A model generated the notes under the pieces. It worked only from the letters and a program-made list of their open reading frames with translations. It did not search any database and was not told the DNA's origin. Shown here one piece after another: positions 58,183 through 64,000 of a stretch of 64,000 nucleotides of DNA. Source of the stretch: Clostridia bacterium (GTDB lineage Bacteria > Bacillota > Clostridia > Peptostreptococcales > Anaerovoracaceae); contig CAAFTW010000076.1 in NCBI GenBank assembly GCA_900766045.1, forward strand, positions 13,842 through 77,841, read 5' to 3'. The position numbers were made by a program, and so were the translations under genes. Numbering within the stretch: position 1 is the stretch's first letter; every line of letters begins with the position of its first letter.

Positions 58183-58395
58183 CTGCTATTACGTGACGAA
58201 CTTAAACAAGAGGAATCTGTGTCGTCGATATCACTCAGACTTATAGAAAAATCCTAGGTTCACTGTGCGAGGTAGTACTTCAAAGCAATCTCCAGTGACA
58301 AAGTCATTTACTATGTTTTTGACAGATTAAAATCACGGATGAAATGAGACCAATAAAGATGTTTCTGTGTTACAGAAGAGAAAAACAGGAATGCT

Positions 58396-59376
58396 ATGAC
58401 TCAGCTACGCAATAAACAACGCCTGATTCGGCTTTTTAAATATTTATACCGTGAAACGGATGAAGAACATCCGGTCACTACCAACGAGTTGGTGGAGATT
58501 TTTACAGAGGCCAGCGCCAATGCTGCCCGGAAGACGGTGAAGGACGACATTGATGTGCTGGTAGCGGAAGGCTATGACATCGTAACCATCAAGAGTTATT
58601 ACAATGCTTTTTTCATGGCCAGCCGTGAATTCGAGTTGCCGGAGCTGAAGCTGCTCATTGATGCGGTTTCTTCTTCACGCTTCATTTCCAAGGCGAAGTG
58701 CGACCAGCTGATCTGGAAGCTCAGTCACCTGACCAGCAAGTATGAGGCTGAGAAGCTGGTGCGTCATCTATATACCGCGGGCAGAATGGACTCCGAAAAC
58801 GGTAACGTTTATTACGACGTGGATCTCCTGACGGATGCCATTAATAGTGATCAGAAAGTGACTTTTCAGTATCTGGACTACACCATTGATAAGCATCGGA
58901 TTCTGAAACACGACGGCGAAATCTATGTGGTAAGCCCCTACGCCCTTCTCTGGGATGACAACCATTATTACATGGTAGGCTATCTGGACAAGAGAGCCGA
59001 GGTGAATGTTTTCCGGGTAGACAGGCTCACGAATCTGAATCGTAGCAGCGAACCGGCTGTGATCCAGCCGAAGAACTTCGATCTGGATAATTTTGCGAAA
59101 AAAGTGTTCAAGATGTATCCGGGAGATCAGCAGGAAGTAGTGCTGGAGTGTGCTGCAGAGACCATGAAATCCGTCATTGATCACTTTGGCGAGGATGTGG
59201 AGACCTGGAGGATCTCACAGACCCACTTCCGGCTGCGGACCATGGTGAGCATCAGCCCGACATTTTACGGATGGCTGTTCCAGTTTTCTGGGAAGATGCG
59301 TCCGCTGTCACCAGAGCCGGTAGTGGATGAATATCGCAAAATGCTGGAAACCGCTTTGAATCATTTATCACTGTAA
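58396..59376 (+). CDS. WYL-domain transcriptional regulator
   Basis: 326 residues. An N-terminal winged helix (NKQRLIRLFKYLYRETDEEHPVTTNELVEIF) precedes a WYL domain (VSPYALLWDDNHYYMVGYLD, FRVDRL) and the WCX C-terminal extension. WYL regulators often control defence and phage-related genes. The nearest candidate targets are the restriction locus and the 57391 gene. ATG 58396 follows AACAGGA. Confidence 0.85.
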   Translation: MTQLRNKQRLIRLFKYLYRETDEEHPVTTNELVEIFTEASANAARKTVKDDIDVLVAEGYDIVTIKSYYNAFFMASREFELPELKLLIDAVSSSRFISKAKCDQLIWKLSHLTSKYEAEKLVRHLYTAGRMDSENGNVYYDVDLLTDAINSDQKVTFQYLDYTIDKHRILKHDGEIYVVSPYALLWDDNHYYMVGYLDKRAEVNVFRVDRLTNLNRSSEPAVIQPKNFDLDNFAKKVFKMYPGDQQEVVLECAAETMKSVIDHFGEDVETWRISQTHFRLRTMVSISPTFYGWLFQFSGKMRPLSPEPVVDEYRKMLETALNHLSL

Positions 59377-59491
59377 TCCAGGTAATACTTCGCCGAGATA
59401 TCGAATTCAAAAGAAAACAGTACATATGAAATACAAACTGATGGTTAACAAATCCATCCTTTTTTGGTAATATCCAAGTGTGATCAGTCGA

Positions 59492-59537
59492 AAGGGACCA
59501 TCAGAAGCAGCTTACTGCCTCGTTATGATGGTCCCTT
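59492..59537 (+). terminator. long hairpin after the WYL gene
   Basis: AAGGGACCATCA (59492-59503) pairs perfectly with TGATGGTCCCTT (59526-59537); CGCAATTTTT follows. The 22-base loop and displaced T-run make it a possible terminator. Confidence 0.5.
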
Positions 59538-59588
59538 CGCAATTTTTGGCAACTTTCCGTTGTGTTTAATATTAATTCATCTTCATAC

Positions 59589-59622
59589 AACATCGGTCTA
59601 TAAATCGACCGATGTTCTTTTT
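59589..59622 (+). terminator. terminator upstream of the ICE control promoter
   Basis: AACATCGGTC (59589-59598) and GACCGATGTT (59607-59616), then CTTTTT. Confidence 0.7.
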
Positions 59623-59627
59623 ATAAA

Positions 59628-59641
59628 CGAACATATGTTTA
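59628..59641. promoter_or_regulatory. SOS-box-like site (LexA operator)
   Basis: CGAACATATGTTTA matches the Gram-positive LexA consensus CGAACRNRYGTTYC at 13 of 14 positions (the last base differs). It overlaps the -35 of the promoter at 59638. Confidence 0.6.
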
Positions 59642-59666
59642 CTTTTTGCCGGTCCGGCCATATAAT
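59638..59666 (+). promoter_or_regulatory. promoter of the ICE control operon
   Basis: TTTACT (59638-59643), a 17-base spacer, TATAAT (59661-59666). Transcription would begin near 59673 and run to the gene at 59933. Confidence 0.7.
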
Positions 59667-59670
59667 ATTG

Positions 59671-59684
59671 ACATCAGCTGATGT
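59671..59684. promoter_or_regulatory. 14-base palindrome at the transcription start
   Basis: ACATCAGCTGATGT is a perfect palindrome, placed where a repressor would block initiation. The cognate regulator is not known. Confidence 0.55.
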
Positions 59685-59822
59685 AGAACAAATACCCTCA
59701 AAATAATGATCCTGATAAATGCCGGGATCAGTGTGAGCTTTGTTTCTGGTGAAGGCAGCACTTTCTTTGTTACAAAATCAGAAGTGCTGCAGACTTAGTA
59801 CATTACCGGAGTGCCGGAGTTC

Positions 59823-59852
59823 TTCAGTGATTCGTTTCCCTATCACTGAAGC
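59823..59852 (+). promoter_or_regulatory. leader hairpin before the 59933 gene
   Basis: CTTCAGTGAT (59823-59832) and ATCACTGAAG (59843-59852), a perfect 10-base stem in the probable 5' leader, without a T-run. Confidence 0.5.
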
Positions 59853-59932
59853 ATCTGCCGGGGATGCACACGCCGGAATCAGGAGTTCCACCGGTATGCA
59901 GAGTGTGAAAGAACGAATCGAAGGGAGACGAG

Positions 59933-60523
59933 ATGGGTAACAACAGAAACGGCTCCAGACAGAGAATAGCAACAATATGTTCGAGCCGGGAAATCAGTGA
60001 AACTGAAGTTTATGACAAAGCGAAGAAGCTGCTGGAAATCTACCGTGATGTCTGCTGGGAGACAAGTGAATATGCGAATCTTGTCAGAGAGGACCTCGCC
60101 TATGAATACGGATATGCCAGCAGTGATCTTGATACCGCCCTGCTCTACTTGGAAAATTTCGCTCCGGATGAACAGAAGGAGAAGTTTGCTGCGAAGATAC
60201 GGGCTCTGTTCAGTGTCAAATGGATGGTTGAGATTGTCGATTCTGCGATCATCAAAGTCAGAGATTTTCCGCTGAACGGTGAGCTGTATGCTCATATTCT
60301 GTCCATGTATTACCTTGGCAAGTTCCAGTATACCGAGGCGGAGATGATGGAAGAACTGAATCTTGAGAGAAGTTCGTATTATCGTCGTAAGAAGGAAGCG
60401 GTTATTGTTTTCGGACTGGCGATCTGGGGAGGAAGCATCGATGATTTGCGGCAGATTATGCTGGGAAACGAACCGAAGCAAATGACCTTTGACGAAATGG
60501 CGCAGAGATATAAGAAAGTATGA
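59933..60523 (+). CDS. ICE control protein with helix-turn-helix (unknown)
   Basis: 196 residues; ATG follows GGGAGACGAG. The C-terminal part EAEMMEELNLERSSYYRRKKEAVIVFGLAIWG resembles the sigma-region-4/ArpU-like helix-turn-helix of phage and ICE late regulators; the N-terminus is helical. It is the first gene after the SOS-box promoter, so a role in switching on excision or transfer is plausible. It overlaps the next gene by four bases. Confidence 0.65.
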   Translation: MGNNRNGSRQRIATICSSREISETEVYDKAKKLLEIYRDVCWETSEYANLVREDLAYEYGYASSDLDTALLYLENFAPDEQKEKFAAKIRALFSVKWMVEIVDSAIIKVRDFPLNGELYAHILSMYYLGKFQYTEAEMMEELNLERSSYYRRKKEAVIVFGLAIWGGSIDDLRQIMLGNEPKQMTFDEMAQRYKKV

Positions 60524-60930
60524 GGAGAGAAATGTCGATCAAATTAAAAGAATTGTGGCCGCCACGGGACGGAATGCAGAAGATCCCTGTGTACAAGGAG
60601 GGAGGAATCGCGGTATTTGGCGAGCGTATGATATTCCAGTCACCGGTCATGCTCAGAAAAGGATTGCTGGAGTGCTGGCTCTGGAGCGATCCGAAGAATC
60701 GTGGTGATGAAGATGTTGAATTGATCTCAATTATCCGGATGAGTCCGGGCCTTGACCTTGAAATACGGAAGAATGATGATGGAATCCGTGGAGTGAAGTT
60801 CTATAAGCCCAATGGCGATCTTCTGGAGTTTGCTCCGTTTTCGGAGGATGAAAAGGTCTGGAATGTAATAACGCCTATGATCACATTACCATCGATCCTG
60901 CAAACAACGACCGGGAGGCCCAGCTGGTAA
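60520..60930 (+). CDS. unknown ICE protein (136 aa)
   Basis: Begins inside the upstream stop (ATGA at 60520-60523); ATG 60532, just after GAGGAG, is the alternative start. The content is beta-rich (GGIAVFGERMIFQSPVML, GLDLEIRKNDDGIRGVKFYKPNG). No family is recognised. It is part of the 59933 operon. Confidence 0.6.
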   Translation: MRREMSIKLKELWPPRDGMQKIPVYKEGGIAVFGERMIFQSPVMLRKGLLECWLWSDPKNRGDEDVELISIIRMSPGLDLEIRKNDDGIRGVKFYKPNGDLLEFAPFSEDEKVWNVITPMITLPSILQTTTGRPSW

Positions 60931-61084
60931 GAGTCGGATGGAACCTCATTTATACTTCACTGAAACCACAATGACACATGAAACCGACCTCAATGGAACA
61001 CGTCCGGTACTGACCTGAGACCCGCAGGACGTTACACTGTATATGCTGGGAGATAGCAGCATATGAAAAATGAATAGTTGATGA

Positions 61085-61118
61085 AGCCTCATATCCAAAT
61101 GGATGTGGGGCTCTTTTT
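61085..61118 (+). terminator. terminator 1 of the tandem pair
   Basis: AGCCTCATATCC (61085-61096), loop AAAT, GGATGTGGGGCT (61101-61112) with two wobble pairs, then CTTTTT. Confidence 0.75.
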
Positions 61119-61145
61119 ATGCCTGTCTTTCAGACAATTGGCTCC

Positions 61146-61173
61146 GGCCGGGAGAAGTTCTCCCGGCCTTTTT
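61146..61173 (+). terminator. terminator 2 of the tandem pair
   Basis: GGCCGGGAG (61146-61154), loop AAGTT, CTCCCGGCC (61160-61168), then TTTTT. Confidence 0.88.
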
Positions 61174-61296
61174 GCTTGCCCGAAAGGAGAAAGACAGTGC
61201 GGATGCGGAGACAGGCCCTGCGGTTCATCAGAGGCCCGTAACCTTCTGATTTCGAAAAAAGCAGATTTACATCTTTTCGAAATTCAGGAGGAAGAA

Positions 61297-61716
61297 ATGA
61301 AAACAATCAGATATGAGTTCATCACTGAAGAAATTGTTGAGATCGAGATCAGCGATGAGTGGGGAGAAAAACTGAAGTCAGTAAAACGGGAGCAGTGGAA
61401 ACTGGACAAACGGGAGGAACGTCACAGTGTCAATTTTGCCGATCTAGACGGCAAGGAAGAATACTTCGCAGATTCGGATGATGATCCCTTTGCAATGATC
61501 GAAGAAGAAAAGTACAGGGATTACAAAGTGGACCATGAAAGACGAATCGCAAAAGCATTTTCCGAACTCAGCGAAAGTCAGCGTGAGCTGCTGAAAGCTC
61601 TCTATGAGGATGGAATGACAGAGACGGAATATGCGTCAAAACTTGGAATATCTCAGGCCGCTGTTGCACGTCGCCTGAATCGTATCAAACGAAAGCTGGA
61701 AAAGATATTGAAGTAG
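61297..61716 (+). CDS. sigma-70 region 4-like ICE regulator
   Basis: 139 residues; ATG 61297 follows CAGGAGGAAG. The last 60 residues are a sigma region 4 helix-turn-helix (LSESQRELLKALYEDGMTETEYASKLGISQAAVARRLNRIKRKL), as in Orf7-like regulators of Tn916-type elements. The N-terminal half is acidic. It likely regulates integrase or transfer gene expression. Confidence 0.8.
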   Translation: MKTIRYEFITEEIVEIEISDEWGEKLKSVKREQWKLDKREERHSVNFADLDGKEEYFADSDDDPFAMIEEEKYRDYKVDHERRIAKAFSELSESQRELLKALYEDGMTETEYASKLGISQAAVARRLNRIKRKLEKILK

Positions 61717-61736
61717 TCAAAATGACGAATTCTTTG

Positions 61737-61762
61737 CCCTGGTTGAGTAGAATCAACCAGGG
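61737..61762 (+). repeat. perfect hairpin after the sigma-like gene
   Basis: CCCTGGTTGA (61737-61746), loop GTAGAA, TCAACCAGGG (61753-61762). No T-run; it precedes a real terminator by 20 bases. Confidence 0.6.
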
Positions 61763-61781
61763 TAGCGGCAATTCATTACAC

Positions 61782-61815
61782 AGCACTTTGCAAATAACTG
61801 CAAGGTGCTTTTTTT
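61782..61815 (+). terminator. terminator of the sigma-like gene
   Basis: AGCACTTTGCA (61782-61792), loop AATAAC, TGCAAGGTGCT (61799-61809) with one wobble pair, then six T. Confidence 0.85.
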
Positions 61816-62434
61816 GTCCTAAAATGCTTCGGATTGGGAAAACCAGAAAAAATTTCGATTCAGACCGTTATAATTCCTCCCATTTTTGTCTATAGGGTGA
61901 GAGGCAAAATCGGGCAGGACTTTCGTAAAGAAATCATGACAGCCGGGTGAGCTCTCAAAATAACAAATTGCACTTTGAAAACTGAATACACATTCATCAG
62001 GTACTTTATCTCCGGTATATCGGGTAACTCCGTGAGCATGCGAAGTAATGCGCCATGACCCATCAGGCGAGCGATAATGTCTTACTTCAAAAGACAGCAA
62101 GGCGGCTGTCATTGTGCGATGACCGCCGGGGAGGACAATGATACTTCAATTTAGTCACAGCCCTGCAGGGATGCGGGATCACGCAATGAGAATTGCTTCG
62201 GGGGACCGGAGGGGTTAGAGACCCATGAGGAGGCGGTAGCTTGCCTTCGCCTGATTGTTTCCTGAGATCCGGGGTGTCGTGGACAAAATGGATCGTTTTA
62301 TGAAGAAAATCCGGCAAGGTGAATGAGCTCGGCGTGTCAAGTATGCGAAGGGATTATTTTCCTGCGCCGGATGATACATAGGCGATTCATTTTGTATTTC
62401 CCATGAATGTGTGTTCAGAGAAATGGAGGAAGCT
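61816..62434. other. non-coding stretch before the second sigma-like gene
   Basis: About 620 bases. A minus-strand frame of 97 codons (61819-62112) has no ribosome site and resembles nothing known. Several G-rich patches (62140-62240) occur. I cannot assign a function. Confidence 0.4.
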
Positions 62435-62746
62435 ATGAGGACGAGAGCAGATGGCATGCTTATCTTCGATGACGACATGAGTGATCTGATCGACAAGCTG
62501 CTGAACATTGAAGGAATCAAAAGAGTTTACATTACAGGTAAACACAAGACCTGGATCCGCCATGTCAGAGATGAAGGCCTGCGTGGTGGACTGAAGGCTC
62601 TTTCTGAAAGTCAGATCGCCATAATAGAAGCACTGGTATTTGACAGAAAGAGTCCTCTGGATGTGAGGGCAGATATGGGTTTGTCCGTAAAGGAGATCCG
62701 CATTGAGATCCGTACCATCCGCAACATCCTGCTGGATGCCATGTAG
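62435..62746 (+). CDS. sigma-like DNA-binding ICE protein (103 aa)
   Basis: ATG 62435 follows GGAGGAAGC; GTG 62411 and ATG 62423 are also in frame but less well placed. The C-terminal half LSESQIAIIEALVFDRKSPLDVRADMGLSVKEIRIEIRTIRNIL looks like a sigma region 4 or LuxR-like helix-turn-helix. It lies 12 bases before the PemK gene and could act as its partner or repressor. Confidence 0.6.
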   Translation: MRTRADGMLIFDDDMSDLIDKLLNIEGIKRVYITGKHKTWIRHVRDEGLRGGLKALSESQIAIIEALVFDRKSPLDVRADMGLSVKEIRIEIRTIRNILLDAM

Positions 62747-62758
62747 AGGAGGTGGAAT

Positions 62759-63145
62759 ATGATCAGTCACGATATGGAAGTGAAGCGAGGAGATGTATTC
62801 TATGCGGATCTTCTCCAGGACCAGATCGGATCGGTGCAGGCCGGGATCAGACCGGTGGTGATTAAGCAGGGGAATTGGTTGAACAGAACATCCACCACCT
62901 ATGGAGTAGCACTTATTACCAGCCGGCTGAAGAACACTGGAATGGCGACCCATGTGCTGCTCCCGAAGCTGAAAGGGCTGCCAAAGCAGTCGATGGTGCT
63001 CGGAGAGCAGCAGACGACTGTGGACAGAAAACAGCTGGTATCATATCGTTGCACATTGCCAGATGAGACCATGAAACAGGTCGATCGAGCGATCCGATGT
63101 GCTGATAGCTCGAAGGAGCATTGGCATAAAAAAAGAAAGAGATAA
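62759..63145 (+). CDS. PemK/MazF-family toxin
   Basis: 128 residues; ATG after GAGGAGGTGGAAT. The fold is clear: VKRGDVFYADLLQDQIGSVQAGIRPVVI, YGVALITSRLKN and THVLL. MazF/PemK toxins are mRNA interferases. No standard antitoxin gene (RHH or AbrB type) is adjacent, so the upstream helix-turn-helix protein or a host factor would have to neutralise it. Such solitary PemK proteins are common in Tn1549-like elements. Confidence 0.85.
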   Translation: MISHDMEVKRGDVFYADLLQDQIGSVQAGIRPVVIKQGNWLNRTSTTYGVALITSRLKNTGMATHVLLPKLKGLPKQSMVLGEQQTTVDRKQLVSYRCTLPDETMKQVDRAIRCADSSKEHWHKKRKR

Positions 63146-63239
63146 GGTCAAATGTGCGAATGAGAAAATCGCATTGTTAACGAATTAAAAATCAAGAAGT
63201 AAGATACGGACATCCCGGGAAATAAAGACGGAGGTCATT

Positions 63240-63467
63240 ATGGAAAATGAAATGTTTGTTGGAGTAGAAACTGTTGCCAAGGATTTTGGCGTATCAAAGG
63301 GTTTTGCATATAAGCTGATCAAGCAGATGAACGACGAGTTGAAAGCGAAAGGATACCTGACAGTAGCCGGCCGCGTCAGCAGACAGTATTACCGTGAGCG
63401 CATTTACGGATCCGCCAGTGAGGAGTATAGAAATGGAAGCCAGCAAGAGATTCCTACAAGTCGATGA
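63240..63467 (+). CDS. excisionase-like DNA-binding protein
   Basis: 75 residues; ATG follows GACGGAGGTC. The helix-turn-helix VGVETVAKDFGVSKGFAYKLIKQMNDELKAKGYL and the end GRVSRQYYRERIYG match the small DNA-binding proteins that precede integrases in Tn1549-like ICEs. It may direct excision. After its stop (63467) about 165 bases lie before the integrase, with only very short frames. Confidence 0.75.
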   Translation: MENEMFVGVETVAKDFGVSKGFAYKLIKQMNDELKAKGYLTVAGRVSRQYYRERIYGSASEEYRNGSQQEIPTSR

Positions 63468-63633
63468 AATTACTGTTGGCCTTGCGTATCAAGGATGAAG
63501 ACCTGTCGAATGACAAAGAAGAGAAATGAGGAATTGGAGGCAGATGGTTCTATGAGGGCGGCTGGACCCGTAAGGTGCAAGGATTACATCGAGAGAACCT
63601 GCGCTGCCTTTGGGATAGAAGAAGGAGGAAAAG

Positions 63634-63990
63634 ATGCCAGCATATAAGGACAAGAACAGAAACACATGGATGGCTTCTTTCTATTATGAGGACTGGACCG
63701 GAACAAAAAAGAAGAAGACTAAGCGAGGGTTCAAGACAAAGAAAGAGGCGCTGGAATGGGAACGTAGTTTCAGGAATCAGAAGGCAGAGACTCTGGATAT
63801 GACTTTCGCCGATTTCGTGGAAGTATATACCGAAGATATGAAGCCGAAGCTTAGATGGAACACATGGATTACGAAGGAATACATATTGAAGGAAAAACTG
63901 ATACCGTACTTTGGTGTTGTCCTGCGAATTACATGGTATTGTAAACGTCATTTAGTTTTACATCGTTTCCTCTTGATGTGTTGGTTATGA
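63634..63990 (+). pseudogene. int: integrase, N-terminal part only (tyrosine recombinase)
   Basis: Starts at ATG after AAGGAGGAAAAG. The Arm-type DNA-binding domain (MPAYKDKNRNTWMASFYYEDWTG...KKKKTKRGF) and the start of the core-binding domain (TFADFVEVYTEDMKPKLRWNTWITKEYILKEKLIPYFG) are typical of Tn1549/Tn916-like integrases. After IPYFG, at about 63916, the frame leaves the family sequence and stops at 63990. The catalytic domain with the RHRY residues is missing from the window. Either another insertion has disrupted the gene or the assembly changes here. Confidence 0.7.
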
Positions 63991-64000
63991 TCAAATTCTT

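Larger units (their letters stand above)
59377..59932. other. regulatory region between the WYL gene and the ICE control operon
   Basis: About 550 bases without a credible gene but dense in structure: three hairpins, an SOS-box-like site, a promoter and a palindromic operator, listed separately. The sequence 59690-59820 shows nothing recognisable. Confidence 0.6.
60931..61296. other. non-coding spacer with tandem terminators
   Basis: Apart from the two terminators listed below I see no gene here. The frame running from 61078 toward the sigma-like gene passes through both terminators and lacks a ribosome site. Confidence 0.55.

Noticed and set aside
59464..59706. 80-codon frame in the ICE control region
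   Set aside because: It crosses two hairpins, the SOS-box-like site and the promoter, and has no ribosome site.
61819..62112. Minus-strand 97-codon frame
   Set aside because: No ribosome site, no recognisable family, flanked by no promoter-like sequence on that strand.
63431..63633. Very short frames between the excisionase-like gene and int (for example MEASKRFLQVDEIT and MRAAGPVRCKDY)
   Set aside because: 21-32 codons, weak or no ribosome sites; could be decayed excisionase sequence but cannot be supported.

Overview
The window is a Bacillota (class Clostridia) chromosome segment, about 25 kb of housekeeping genes followed by about 39 kb of an integrative and conjugative element (ICE). 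The Clostridia call rests on the gene set (PucR-type regulator beside ftsH, type III pantothenate kinase, reverse rubrerythrin, clostridial 2[4Fe-4S] ferredoxin, Rex, CIRCE-controlled groESL), strong AGGAGG ribosome sites and intrinsic terminators. The oxygen-defence and ferredoxin genes fit an anaerobe. Genus and species cannot be fixed from the sequence alone.

Region 1 (1-24860, chromosome): partial ftsH, a PucR-like regulator, coaX, dusB, an alanine/glycine:cation symporter, a reverse rubrerythrin (minus strand), a NifU-like iron-sulfur protein, a PepV-like dipeptidase, the t6A-modification cluster tsaE-tsaB-rimI-tsaD, an ABC-F ATPase, acyl carrier protein, rex, a ferredoxin (minus strand, 57 aa), a P-loop/Asp23-like fusion protein, an 8-oxoguanine glycosylase, groES-groEL behind a textbook promoter and CIRCE operator, guaB and guaA.

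Region 2 (about 24900-63990, ICE, Tn1549-like gene order): a partition module (parA-parB), a 1080-residue VaFE-repeat surface adhesin, small accessory genes, RadC-like, toprim/primase-like and ArdC-like proteins, an AbiE toxin-antitoxin pair, a candidate oriT followed by MobC, relaxase and PcfB, then the mating-pore operon (VirD4, VirB2-like, VirB6-like, DUF5688, PrgI, VirB4, lysozyme/CHAP hydrolase). After this comes a complete type I restriction-modification locus (hsdM-hsdS-hsdR), an Mrr-like remnant, an unknown gene and a WYL regulator. The right end holds regulators behind a promoter with an SOS-box-like site, sigma-like proteins, a PemK/MazF toxin, an excisionase-like protein and an integrase that loses its reading frame near the window edge. 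Integration directly downstream of guaA fits a known island hotspot.

The most striking feature is hsdS. It encodes three target-recognition domains instead of two, carries a threefold 12-bp in-frame repeat of the EcoR124 TAEL type between the first two, and has 15.5 copies of the tetranucleotide GACA just before the third. Both alternative frames after the GACA tract stop within four codons, so slippage would switch between a 649-residue three-domain protein and a roughly 440-residue protein of ordinary two-domain size. The sequence therefore encodes a plausible phase-variable specificity switch on a mobile element.
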